From Lujinxingia vulgaris (lineage in GTDB: Bacteria; Myxococcota_A; Bradymonadia; Bradymonadales; Bradymonadaceae), in NCBI RefSeq assembly GCF_007997015.1, contig NZ_VOSM01000002.1, positions 1 through 64,000 of the forward strand: DNA of 64,000 nt, given 5' to 3'. The position numbers and the translations under genes were made by a program. Positions 8,070 to 18,100 of the stretch are shown here, in pieces. The notes beneath the pieces are model-generated. The model was given only the letters and a program-made list of their open reading frames with translations, was not told where the DNA came from and did not search any database. Within the stretch, counting starts at the first letter, position 1; the number at the start of each line of letters is the position of its first letter.

Positions 8070-9923
8070 ATGGTGCGGCGAACTTCGTGGCTGGCGCGGT
8101 GGTGGTTTCTGGGGGGGATAGTGGGGCTACTGCTATGCGGTGGATGTATCGAAGATCCGGACCTATTCCAGCCCCGGGTGTTTGCCGATGCCGGAGATGT
8201 TGCTCCAGATGGGGATGATGGTGGGGTATGTGCGGCACAGCCCTTTGACTGCGAGGCGCAGGGCGGGTGCGGGCTCTTTGAGGATGGGTGCGGAGAGCAG
8301 GTCGACTGCGGATTTTGCCCGGGTGAGGAGCGGCTGACGCTGCGACCGGCGGAGGTGGTGCTGGAGCTCGGCGAGAGGGCCACGCTCGAGGCGGTCTGGC
8401 TCGGGGTGGACGGGGAGCGCGCGGTGGAGGAGGCGTTGCAGTGGACGAGCTCCTCAGACGCGGTGGCGGTTGATGCCGGCGGGGAGGTCGAGGCGCTGGC
8501 GCGTGGAGAGGCGGAGATCGTCGCTGAGCTTGACGATGGCAGTGCGCGGGCCGAGGCAAGCGTTTGGGTGGCGGCGCCGCTGGCGTCGATTGTGCTGGAG
8601 CTGGAGCCTGCCAGGGTGCATGTGGGGGAGGGGCGCGAGGTGAGCGTAAGCTACTTCGACGCGAGTGGTGCGCCGACGGCCCCCAGAGAGGTCGTCTTTT
8701 CTTCGAGCGATCCGTCAGTGATGGGGGTTGATGAGGCGGGGCGAGTGAGGGGTGTGGCCAGCGGCCAGGCGACGCTGCGCGCGCAGGTTGGCGAGGTTGA
8801 GGCCGAGCTTGCTGTGGAAGTCTACTTTGAGTGGCGGGATGTCGCCGCCGGTGGGGCGTTTAGCTGCGGGCTCTCGCAGGTGGGGCAGGCGTATTGCTGG
8901 GGGCTCAACACCCGCGGGCAGCTCGGTGATGGGACGCTGGATGGGCGGGCGGAGCCCCGGGCGGTTCAGGGCGAACTTCGTTTTGAGAGCCTGAGCGCGG
9001 GGCGGACCTTCGTGTGTGGTCGTAGCCCGGGTGGGGCCACGTATTGCTGGGGGGGCAACGGGGCCGGGCAGGCCGGGGTGGCCCGAACTCAGGAGACGGC
9101 GCGGGTGTTGGAGCCAACGCAGCTGATGCAACGTGCGGAGGGCGTGGAAGAGGCGGAGGCTCTGGCGATGCTTGATTCAGGGGCGGCGTACAGCTGCGGG
9201 GTGGTGGCAAACAGCGGGCGTGTCGTGTGCTGGGGCATCAATGATGAAGGGCAGATCGCACGAGCCCCGACCGGTGGAAGCGGTGACTTCTTCGATACGC
9301 CGACGCCGGTGGGCGATGCCTCGTTTATGGCGAGTGTGGTCGGGGCGGCGCAATCGATGGCGTGCGCTCAGAGCGAGGGCGGGGAGGTCGTCTGCTGGGG
9401 AAGTCAGGATGTGATGAATCTGGAGTTTCGGGAGAATGTAGGAAACATCATCACCGAGCCTGTGGCGCTGGAGAGCACCGTGAGCTTTGCGATGATGGAA
9501 GGGGGGACGCGCCATTTCTGCGGGTTGACTGCCGCCGGAGAGCTTTATTGCTGGGGGATCAACTCTAACGGGGAGCTCGCCAGTGGGGATGGCAACGATC
9601 AGAAGACGCCGAATCTGGCGGATACGGCCTCACGTTATGTGGAGCTTGCCGTGGGGGCGAGCCACGGCTGTGCGATCACCGACGATCGCGCGCGGCTGGA
9701 GTGCTGGGGGGCCAATGATCAGCGTCAGGTCAGCGAGGGTGGGGGTAAAGCGGAGTCTCCGCGTGCGGTGGAGCTGGGGGTGACGGGCTTTGATGCGGTG
9801 AGTGTCGGAGACAACCACAGCTGCGTGGTCACGCAGGCCGGAGATCTTCTGTGTTTCGGGCGGGGCGATGAGGGGCAGACCGGTCCGGGAGAGGGATGGC
9901 TGCGCACTCTGCCGCGTTTCTGA
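8070..9923 (+). CDS. Lipoprotein with Ig-like (BIG2) domains and RCC1-type repeats
   Basis: The 617-aa product has a lipobox (LLLCGGC). A Cys-rich stretch (residues ~45-90) follows, then two bacterial Ig-like BIG2 domains (~90-255, ending in 'GVASGQATLRAQVG'). The C-terminal part carries seven RCC1/BLIP-II-type repeats, each centred on a Cys-Trp-Gly or Cys-Phe-Gly signature such as 'YCWGLNTRGQLGDG' and 'LYCWGINSNGELASGDG'. These repeats should fold as a seven-bladed beta-propeller stiffened by cysteines. The role is probably a cell-surface binding protein; the ligand is unknown. GTG 8067 precedes ATG 8070 in frame. A bidirectional terminator follows at 9974-10006. Confidence 0.85.
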   Translation: MVRRTSWLARWWFLGGIVGLLLCGGCIEDPDLFQPRVFADAGDVAPDGDDGGVCAAQPFDCEAQGGCGLFEDGCGEQVDCGFCPGEERLTLRPAEVVLELGERATLEAVWLGVDGERAVEEALQWTSSSDAVAVDAGGEVEALARGEAEIVAELDDGSARAEASVWVAAPLASIVLELEPARVHVGEGREVSVSYFDASGAPTAPREVVFSSSDPSVMGVDEAGRVRGVASGQATLRAQVGEVEAELAVEVYFEWRDVAAGGAFSCGLSQVGQAYCWGLNTRGQLGDGTLDGRAEPRAVQGELRFESLSAGRTFVCGRSPGGATYCWGGNGAGQAGVARTQETARVLEPTQLMQRAEGVEEAEALAMLDSGAAYSCGVVANSGRVVCWGINDEGQIARAPTGGSGDFFDTPTPVGDASFMASVVGAAQSMACAQSEGGEVVCWGSQDVMNLEFRENVGNIITEPVALESTVSFAMMEGGTRHFCGLTAAGELYCWGINSNGELASGDGNDQKTPNLADTASRYVELAVGASHGCAITDDRARLECWGANDQRQVSEGGGKAESPRAVELGVTGFDAVSVGDNHSCVVTQAGDLLCFGRGDEGQTGPGEGWLRTLPRF

Positions 9924-9973
9924 AACGGGCGATGCGTCGTGTGGGGTTGACGTGCATCACGGCATTCTAAACG

Positions 9974-10006
9974 AAAAAAAGCGCGCCCCGGCGGGGCGCG
10001 CTTTTT
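9974..10006. terminator. Bidirectional rho-independent terminator
   Basis: A perfect 9-bp GC stem (9981-9989 with 9993-10001) is flanked by seven A on the left and five T on the right. It can therefore end transcription of both convergent genes, at 9923 (plus) and 10031 (minus). Confidence 0.9.
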
Positions 10007-10030
10007 CGTGATGATGTTGGTTGCCGACGT

Positions 10031-10462
10031 TCAGTCGTCGTACTCGTCGCGCAACTTCTCCAGGCCGGTGGCCTCCACCTGGCGGATGCGTTCGCGCGTC
10101 AAGTTGAGCAACTCGCCGACCTCCTCGAGCGTGATGCCGCCGCGGTCGGCCACATCCAGCGCGCAGGTCTCGGAGAGCTCCCAGACTTCCAGGCCGGGGA
10201 AGTTCAGCTTGATCGAGCCCGTGTGCGGGTTGACGTCGAGGTAGAGGTGGTACTTGCAGGAGACGTAAGGGCAGGGGCGCTCGGCCATGCGGCACTGGTC
10301 GCGGTGGGCGGGGCGCTTGCTTTCAATGGAGTCGAAGACCTCGGCGATCTCCTGGCGTTCGGCCTCCGAGAGCTTCTTGAGGGCGATCGTCTTGCTACGA
10401 CGAAGCCCTTTGCGGGCGCCGCGTTTGTTTGCGGTGCGCCGTCGCTTCTTGTTCTCAGCCAT
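10031..10462 (-). CDS. Small sigma-70 region 4-type DNA-binding protein with four cysteines
   Basis: The 143-aa protein ends in a clear sigma region-4 helix-turn-helix (residues ~108-140, '[20 protein letters not shown]'), but no region 2 or 3 is present, so it is not a complete sigma factor. The basic N-terminus (residues 1-30) could bind nucleic acid. Four cysteines, C57, C64, C69 ('[16 protein letters not shown]') and C100, could bind a metal or an Fe-S cluster. It probably binds promoter-like DNA or RNA polymerase as a regulator; that is inference. A good promoter lies at 10513-10541, and the shared terminator at 9974-10006 follows. Confidence 0.82.
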   Translation of the reverse strand: MAENKKRRRTANKRGARKGLRRSKTIALKKLSEAERQEIAEVFDSIESKRPAHRDQCRMAERPCPYVSCKYHLYLDVNPHTGSIKLNFPGLEVWELSETCALDVADRGGITLEEVGELLNLTRERIRQVEATGLEKLRDEYDD

Positions 10463-10512
10463 GCGCGTCGACTGCCTCAGGGGGTAGCGGGTGTGGGAAA
10501 AACTCCAGCCGA

Positions 10513-10541
10513 AGGTAAGCCGGGGCTCTCGGATGTGTCAA
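10513..10541 (-). promoter_or_regulatory. Sigma70-type promoter for the sigma-region-4 gene
   Basis: Read on the minus strand, TTGACA (10541-10536) is separated by 17 bp from TTACCT (10518-10513), about 50 bp before the start codon. The -35 is perfect; the -10 is modest. Confidence 0.55.
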
Positions 10542-10856
10542 CCGCGCTGGCGTCTGGCCACAGCGGGGCTTTCGAGCGGAGGTTGGGCGGGTGTGGGGCG
10601 TGCCGGGCCGGCGAGGGTTGCGGGGGCGCGGCGGGCTATGCGATGGCGATGAATGAAATCGCGGCGCGGCGACGTCTGAGGGAGAGCGCCCCGGGGCGGT
10701 CGGGCCCTGGCGAGGGCGGCGGCCGGACGGGCTTTGCTCGGAGCGCGGGCGCAATGGTGTTAGAGTGGCGCGCGTTCGGCACGGGCGGCTCTGGAGAGCG
10801 GTCCGGCGTGCGCCGCAAAGAGGGGCCGCTTTAAGCGACCTGGCAGTTGAGCGACG
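10542..10856. other. Gene-free divergent intergenic region
   Basis: This GC-rich gap lies between the minus-strand sigma-4 promoter and the plus-strand tamB gene. Open frames that cross it lack ribosome sites and recognisable protein character. It must contain the tamB promoter, but I see no convincing -35/-10 pair and no hairpin with a T tail. Confidence 0.5.
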
Positions 10857-13800
10857 ATGGCACTTCTCGATGACATTCAGTTTCGGGTCTACCGAAGTTA
10901 CGTGAAGATCCCGCTGGTCTTCTTTCTGCCGGCGCTCATGCTGATGAGCCTGTGGGCGCTGGTGTATTTCGGGGCGAACCATCCGGCCAGTTGGAGGCTT
11001 GTCGAGGGGCAGCTGCATCGCGTGCTCGGGGGCTACATTGAGTTTGAGTACGCCGACCTGGGGCCGAGTCTGACCCGGGTGCGGGGCTACGAGGCGCGGA
11101 TGCTCACGCCGGAGCGCGAGGCGGTGATTGAGGCTCCGGAGCTTCGTGCGGATCTCAGCGCGTTGATGCTCATCGGGGGGCGGCTGGAGTTTGATGAGGC
11201 CTATGTGCGGGAGCCGCGCGTCGGGCTGTATTTTAATGAAGATGGCGAGCTCAATATTCTGCGGGCGCTGGGGGTCGATAAACGTGAGGAAGACGAGGAT
11301 AAGGGCGAGCCCGTCTCGGTGGGCTTCTCGCGGGTGCATCTTCAGGATGCGGACTTCGAGTTTGCGGAGACGCGCTTTGACTTCCGGGTGCCCGATATCG
11401 TGATCGACGGGGGCAGCGTGTACGTGGAGCCGGAGACGGTGCTCATCAACGTCGACGCGCTTGATATCGCCCGGGCGGATTTTCGCTTTAAGCCAGAACT
11501 CTTTCGCTTTGATGAGGAGCGTGGCGACTGGACCTTTGAGGTACGCGACTTTGCGCTGCGGGGCTGGCAGTGGGCCAACCAGGGCTTTGCAGTCGAGGAG
11601 GTCGTGGCCGACATTGAGGGGTTCGGGCTGCGCTTCGGGGGCACGATGTCTTTTCCGGATGAGGCGAAGGCCGGTGGCGGGGGGATGTTTTACGACGCCT
11701 GGGGGCAGCTTTCGGCGCCTTATCACAGCCCGCTTCTGCATTATTTTCTGCAGGATAACCTGCATTTTGACATCGAGCGCCTGGATCTGGAGGTGACCGG
11801 GAGTCTGGAGGAGATCCGGGGGCAGGGGAAGGTCAAGGCGGCGGTGCTCGAGGGCAACGGGCTCTTCTTTGAGGATGTGGAAGGGACGCTGGAGCTGAAC
11901 AACCGTTTTGTGACGACCAGCGATCTGCGGGCGTCGTTTTATGAGGGGGAGCTTGAGGTTTACGAGGCGTTTTTCAACATCCTGAAGCAGCGTTTCGGGG
12001 CGTACGCGCGTATGGAGGATGTGGATCCGGCGCTGGTGGCGCTGGATCTCAATCAGGATCAGCCTTTTTTGCACGGGAAGATGAGCGGGGAGGCGATGCT
12101 CACAGGCGAGCTTCCGGTGGGCTCGGAGTTTGATCCGGAGCGGCCTTATGCGCTTCTGCACGCCGCGCACAGCCGCTTTTTGCAGGTGGAGGTGGCGAGC
12201 CAGGTGAGGTTGGTGCGGGACAACGACCTGCTCTTTCCCAACCAGGAACTTGTGATGGAGCGGGGCAGTGAGGTGTGGCTGGACTCCTGGCGGGTGGGGG
12301 TGCCCTATGCGCGGGTGCGCTCGGGAGAGGATCGCCTGCAGATGCGCGGCTACATTCAGGATATCGCGTCGATGCGGCTGGCGGACTATGCGCCTCCGCC
12401 GCGTTTCTGGGGGACGCTGGCCGATATGGCGCCCTATGCGGACTATTTCGGGATGGGCGGGCTGAGCGGGCCGGCGACTATCGATATGAGGATGGCCGGG
12501 TTTGTGGGGAGCCCCGAGCTTGAGCTTGAGCTGCGCATGGACGAGCCCGGCTGGAGGCTCGATGAGGCCAACACGCTGGTTGGCGACGGGCTGGCGCTCG
12601 ATCTGCAGATCGACGATGGCGATGTGATCATCACTCGCGGGGAGTTCGACTCGAACTTTGGCAACCTGCGGGCTACCGGGCGGGTGGGGTGGATGGCCGG
12701 GCCGCCGGAGCCCGGTGCGCCGCAGCCCTGGCCGGTCTGGGAGCAGCGCGCGCGTCAGCCGGTGGATCTCGATGTGGAGGTGCGGGGGTTGGAGCTGGCG
12801 CTGATCAGCGCCGAGATTCACCCGGAGCTGATGGCCACCGGCAAGCTCGACGCGGAGGTGGAGCTTGGCGGGGCGTTGCAGGGCTTTGCCGGTGCGTTTG
12901 ACGCGCGCTGGGAGGGAGGGTCGTTGCGCGGGCAGGTGCTTGAGCGCGCCCGCGCCCGGGGAGAGTTCAACCCGCGGGGTGTGGAGCTTGCGCGGAGCTG
13001 GGCGAACTTCGGGCCGGCCGGCAGGCTGAGTTTTGAGGGGCGCTACGATTATGATGGGGAGCTCGATGTGGAGCTTGAGGGGCAGTCGATGGAGCTCGGG
13101 CAGGTGCGCGAGCTTCAGGGCCTTCCGATGGCGCTCAGCGGTCAGGGGCGTTTTCATCTAACGGGGCGCGGCACCACCGAAGATCCGATCTTCTCGGGCG
13201 GGGCGGAGGTGCAAAACCTCGGGCTGGACGGGCGCGTGTACGGGGATGTGGCCGCGGCGATTCATACCATCGACGGGGTGGTGCACCTGGCCGGGGGGCT
13301 TCTTCCCTGGGTGTCGGTGTCGATGGAGCTGCCCCTCGACGGGGAGTCCCCTTATTACGCGCAGGTGGGCATGGAGGAGCTCAACTTGATGGCCTTTATG
13401 CCGGAGCTTCGCGACAACGCGATGCTCGATGAGGCGCAGGTCACCGGTGTGAGTGAGGTCTTTATCGAGCGGGACTTCTCGCGCTACCAGGCGCTCTTCT
13501 ACCTGACGCAGCTTGAGGTGGAGAGTCGCGGGCGCACTATCACCAACCGCGGGCCGGTGGCGGTGGGGTATAACAACGGGGATCTGATTCAGTTTCAGCA
13601 GGCCACGCTGGGGAGCGGGGGGCGCTACTTCAACCTCACCGGCGGGGTGCTGCTCGATCCGCAGCTCCTCGATGTGCGGGTGGAGGGGGAGGTCGACCTG
13701 GGGCTTTTAGAGAGCGTGCGGGCGGGCTTTCCGGAGTATTTTCCCGACTTCTTTGTGGAGGCCACGGGCAGCGCGCAGATGGACATGCGCGTGAGCGGTC

Positions 13801-15107
13801 CACCAGAAAACGTACTCGCTGAGGGGGTTATCGACTTTGGGCCAAGCGACTGGGATGTGCGCTTTCTGCCTGAGCCGATTGCCCTGCAGGGCGGGCAGAT
13901 GATCTTCAGCGACCAGGGCATTGAGATTCCCCGCGAGCGCCCCCTGGCCGGGGTGGTGATCGGCGGGCAGACGCGGGTGGCGGGCACCATCGGCTACCTC
14001 TCCAATCAGCCGCGCACCCTGGATTTGCAGATGTGGAGCCACAACATGAGCTACCGCATCCCGGAGATGGTGCAGCTGGCCTTTGATACCAACCTGCGCA
14101 TGCAGGCGACCGACTGGCAGCGTTGGGAGACGTGGTTTGTGACCGGTGACTTGAACATCCTCGACGGGCTCTACACACAGCAGGTGCGCATTGTGGAGCA
14201 GCAGCTGGCCGGACGCGTGCTGGGGGCGTTTAACCGGCGGGCGCAGCGTTATGAGCAGAGCCTCTTTGAGTTGATTCCGGCGCTTAACGATGTGCGTTTT
14301 GATATGAACGTGCGCGCCCGCGATGGCTTCCGGCTGCAGAGCCTGGTGGAGCGGCTGGAACTCGACCTGGAGTTTCGTTTTGACTTGCGAGTGCGCGACA
14401 CCCTGGTGGCGCCGCGCATCAGCGGTACGGTCGATGTGATCGACGGAGAGGTCGCGTTTCAGGGGGAGTCGTTTGAGGTGCGCTCGGGCACGGTGCGTTT
14501 TGATGATGATGTGGGTAACCCCTACCTCGACATCGTGGCCGGGGCTGATGTGCGCAACACCTGCCGGGAGTCGGACTTTCTCGATGAGCTCAGCTCGAAT
14601 ATGACGCTGAGCTCGAACCTCGACGCCACCGGTCAGGAGTATTATCACATCATCATGAACATCCGCGGGTATCTCGATAACCTGGATCTGCTCATGGAGA
14701 GCAACCCTTACGCCGATCAGCGCGATATTTTGAGTCTTCTGCTGACCGGGTGCACCGTCGATCAGCTCACCGCGTCGAGCGCCAGCCGCCCCACGCTGGA
14801 GATCGCGTTGGGACCCTTGCTCGGGCGGCTGGAGCGGGAGATTCAGGATGTGGTGAAGGTCGAGGAGTTCACGATCATGCCCGGGGTTGAGCGCACCCAG
14901 GTGCGCATCGGCGATACCCTGACGCGGCGGCTCTCCTGGCGTTTTCAGCTGGATACGGGGTTTGCCGATGCGACCGGCGGGCAGCAGTACCAGCTGGAGT
15001 ATCGCTTAAGCGATCACTGGTCGACCGAGCTCAGTGAGCGAAGTCGCACCGAGACCAATCAGTTCTTGATCGACTTGAAGCTGCGCTACCGGCTGCCCCT
15101 GGATTGA
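10857..15107 (+). CDS. tamB: TamB-family translocation and assembly module protein
   Basis: This 1416-aa protein has a single N-terminal transmembrane anchor (residues ~20-42). An AsmA/TamB-type beta-taco body follows with repeated 'G.v....G.l....' strands, and the C-terminal TamB (DUF490) domain covers about the last 350 residues ('RISGTVDVIDGEVAFQGESF', 'LSLLLTGCTVDQLT', 'YRLSDHWSTELS'). TamB-like proteins span the periplasm and act in lipid transport and outer-membrane protein insertion together with an Omp85 partner. Here the partner gene follows after 74 bp and the Lnb-like gene overlaps that, so all three look like one envelope-biogenesis operon. Length is within the usual 1200-1500 range. 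Confidence 0.9.
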   Translation: MALLDDIQFRVYRSYVKIPLVFFLPALMLMSLWALVYFGANHPASWRLVEGQLHRVLGGYIEFEYADLGPSLTRVRGYEARMLTPEREAVIEAPELRADLSALMLIGGRLEFDEAYVREPRVGLYFNEDGELNILRALGVDKREEDEDKGEPVSVGFSRVHLQDADFEFAETRFDFRVPDIVIDGGSVYVEPETVLINVDALDIARADFRFKPELFRFDEERGDWTFEVRDFALRGWQWANQGFAVEEVVADIEGFGLRFGGTMSFPDEAKAGGGGMFYDAWGQLSAPYHSPLLHYFLQDNLHFDIERLDLEVTGSLEEIRGQGKVKAAVLEGNGLFFEDVEGTLELNNRFVTTSDLRASFYEGELEVYEAFFNILKQRFGAYARMEDVDPALVALDLNQDQPFLHGKMSGEAMLTGELPVGSEFDPERPYALLHAAHSRFLQVEVASQVRLVRDNDLLFPNQELVMERGSEVWLDSWRVGVPYARVRSGEDRLQMRGYIQDIASMRLADYAPPPRFWGTLADMAPYADYFGMGGLSGPATIDMRMAGFVGSPELELELRMDEPGWRLDEANTLVGDGLALDLQIDDGDVIITRGEFDSNFGNLRATGRVGWMAGPPEPGAPQPWPVWEQRARQPVDLDVEVRGLELALISAEIHPELMATGKLDAEVELGGALQGFAGAFDARWEGGSLRGQVLERARARGEFNPRGVELARSWANFGPAGRLSFEGRYDYDGELDVELEGQSMELGQVRELQGLPMALSGQGRFHLTGRGTTEDPIFSGGAEVQNLGLDGRVYGDVAAAIHTIDGVVHLAGGLLPWVSVSMELPLDGESPYYAQVGMEELNLMAFMPELRDNAMLDEAQVTGVSEVFIERDFSRYQALFYLTQLEVESRGRTITNRGPVAVGYNNGDLIQFQQATLGSGGRYFNLTGGVLLDPQLLDVRVEGEVDLGLLESVRAGFPEYFPDFFVEATGSAQMDMRVSGPPENVLAEGVIDFGPSDWDVRFLPEPIALQGGQMIFSDQGIEIPRERPLAGVVIGGQTRVAGTIGYLSNQPRTLDLQMWSHNMSYRIPEMVQLAFDTNLRMQATDWQRWETWFVTGDLNILDGLYTQQVRIVEQQLAGRVLGAFNRRAQRYEQSLFELIPALNDVRFDMNVRARDGFRLQSLVERLELDLEFRFDLRVRDTLVAPRISGTVDVIDGEVAFQGESFEVRSGTVRFDDDVGNPYLDIVAGADVRNTCRESDFLDELSSNMTLSSNLDATGQEYYHIIMNIRGYLDNLDLLMESNPYADQRDILSLLLTGCTVDQLTASSASRPTLEIALGPLLGRLEREIQDVVKVEEFTIMPGVERTQVRIGDTLTRRLSWRFQLDTGFADATGGQQYQLEYRLSDHWSTELSERSRTETNQFLIDLKLRYRLPLD

Positions 15108-15181
15108 GGGCGGGGAGTATGGCGAGGTTGTGGCGGGTGGCCGGGCGCAAGCCCTGCTGTCAGATGTAGGCCGGAGCGGGT

Positions 15182-18100
15182 GTGATTGAGGTTGGTGGAC
15201 AGGCATGGCGAGGGGGCTGGCAGCGGGTCGCGCTGTGGATCCTTCTGTGGGGCATGTGCCTGTTGGCGCTGCCGCGAGCCTACGCCCAGACTAGCACCGA
15301 GGGTGATGGACAGGCGGAGGTGCCTGCCGTCGGCGAGGCGTCTGAACCTTTGCAGGCGCCGTCGGCCCAGTCGCCATCATCGGAGTCGCCAGGCAGTGGC
15401 CCGGGCGGGGTGGGGGTGCCGGTAAGTCCGCTCAATCCTCTGACCGAGATCTATGAGGAGCGGGAGGCCGAGCGGGCCGTCGATCAGGAGTTTGACGGGC
15501 TTCCGATCGGGCGTGTGGCGTTTCGCTGCGATCTGGAGCTGTGCCAGCGCCCGCTGGGGGTGGACCGGTTTCGGGAGCTGAGCGGTCTCTACGTGGGCCA
15601 GACCTACAGTCGTGACGCGATGGAGCGGGCGGAGCGCCGGCTGCTCAAGACGGGGTTCTTCTCGGCGATCACCGTGGAGCGACGTCGGGTGGGGGCGTCG
15701 GTCTTCGTCTCGCTGGAGGCCCGCGGCGCGGTGCTGATTCGTCGGGTGGGCTTTGAGGGGCTCAAACCTCCGCCCTTTGAGACGGAGCTTCGCAAGGTGC
15801 TGATGTACCGCCCGGGGCAGGTGTTTCTGGAGAGCCCGGAGCGGGCCCAGGCGCAGCTTGCCAGCCTGGCCGCGCTCTTTGAGCGCGAGGGCTACTACGA
15901 CACCGAGGTGCGCATGGTGGTCAACCCGGTGGATGGGGAGCGCCACCTGGTGGATCTGGTCTTTCAAGTGGCCCGGGGGCAGGAGCGCTCCATCTGTGAG
16001 ATCGGTCTGCGTGGGGTGCGCGGGATGACCGCCGCTCAGGCCCAGGATTTGCTCTTGAGCGATGTCTCGGTGCTCTCGCGGCGCGTGCCGCTTTTGCTGC
16101 CGACCTACACCACGGAGACGGTGCGTCAGGGGCGAGATGCCCTGATCGCCGAGTACCGCCGGCGCGGGTATTTTCGTGCCCGTGTGGTCGATCAGCAGGT
16201 CGAGGAGTACGGCGATGAGGGCTGCGTGCGCCTGCTCTTCGAGGTGGATGAGGGGCCTTACTGGGCGCTGAGCTTTGAGGGCAGCCGCCTCTTTGACGAC
16301 GCCACGCTCACCGCGCAGCTACCCTTCTTTGAGTCGGGCTACGTCGATGCCGATGAGATTCGCGCCGCTGAGAGCGCCATCCGCCAGCTCTATGAGACCC
16401 GGGGCTACCCCTTCGCGCGTGTGGATGGTGAAGAAGTCGCCGAAGATCGCCTCAACCGCGCGCTGCGCTTTGAGATCGAGGAGGGGCCGCAGGTTCAGAT
16501 CAACGAGGTCCGCATTCACGGGGCGCGGGCGTTCTCGGAGGCGGAGCTGCTCTCGGAGTTTGGCACCCAGGCCTTTGGCATCTTTGATACGGCCGGTTTT
16601 CTGCAGACCGACAGGCTTCTTGCCGACATGAGCGCGCTGGAGGAGCGGATGCGCGAGCAGGGCTACCTGCAGGCACTCGCACCGATCTTTATGCTGGAGG
16701 TGGATGACTCCGGTGCGGGGATGCGGGTGCGGGTGGAGGTGCGTCAGGGCCCGCAGACCCTCGTCGATCGGGTGGATATTGAGGGCATCCGGGCGCTGCC
16801 TGCGGGAACGCTCGAGGCGATGCTCTCCGTGAAACCCGACGATCCCTTTGTGCCGATGAACGTGCGTGCCGATCAGTCGAGGATCTCGCAGTATTACGGC
16901 TCGATCGGCTATCCGCTGGCGAAGGTCACCACGACCTGCCGGCTGCTTACTGGCGAGGTGGTTCCCTGTGAGGCTCCGCAACTTCCGCAGACATGTCGGG
17001 CGACGAGTTTTGCGGAGCTGGAGCGCGGCCGCTGCGAGTGGCGCGAGGGGGTGACTGCGGCGCTGGCGTGTGAGCGCGTCGAGCGCAGCCCGGTCTGCGA
17101 GTTCTCCGGCGGGGTGATGGCCGAAGCGGTGCGTGTGCAACATCGCATTGAGGAGGGGCCGCGGGTGCGCGTTGGCGAGGTGCTGCTCAAGGGGAACTTC
17201 CGCACGCGCTCCTCGGTGATCTACCGGGAGTTGCCCCTTGCCACAGGCGATCGTTTCGACGTGCAAAAACTCATCGAGGGCCAGGGCAATATGCGCCAGC
17301 TGGGCCTCTTCGACTCGGTCAGCATTGAGACCATCGGCCTGGAGAATGTCGAGGAGGGAGCCGAGGAGATCGAGGCTGCGCTGATCATCAGCGTGGAGGA
17401 GTCACGGGCGCGTTTTGTGGAGTTCAGCGTGGGGCTGGAGGGGCGAGATCTGCTCGGGGAGAGCCGCCGCCTGCTGCTGACTGGCGAGGCGCAGTTCACC
17501 GACAACAACCTCTTTGGCACGGGCCAACGTTTTCGGCCGCGGCTGATCTCGGCGGTCGATACCCTGGAGCTTGCGCAGCTGGCGCGCGCCGCCGGCGAAG
17601 GGGGGACCGGGGAGCGGGGGCTGGACTACCTCTTTGGCGCAGAGCTTATTTACAGCCATCCGCGTTTTTTAAAGAGCCAGACCGGCATCGATAAGCTCTT
17701 TTTGACGATCACACCTTTTTATCTGCTCGATCTTCTCGGGGTGACCAACGACCAGGTCTTGCGCGAGGAGTGGGGGCTTCGCCTGGAGCTGCGCAAGGAG
17801 CTTGAGGAGATCGCCGACCGCCTCTACCTGACCTTCGGCGTGGAGGCCAAGCAGGCCGCGACCTGGACGGCCAACGACCCGCGCATCGCTGGCGAGCGCA
17901 TCTTCTCGCCACGGCGGGCCACGGCGAAGTTGTTGCCGGAGATCAACTTCGACCGCCGCGACAGCCCCCTCAATCCGCGCTCCGGCTACTATGTGGAGAT
18001 CAAGCCCGAGCTCGTCAGTGGTGATGCGCTCAGCCAGGACGGTGAAGATCTGATCGGCGACAGCTACCTGCGCCTCTCGGCCGCCCTCAGCGCTTTTTTC

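Noticed and set aside
10455-13157. A 900-codon open frame on the minus strand.
   Set aside because: It is antisense to tamB, is rich in Arg/His/Pro and has no domain. It is a shadow frame caused by GC-rich codon use.
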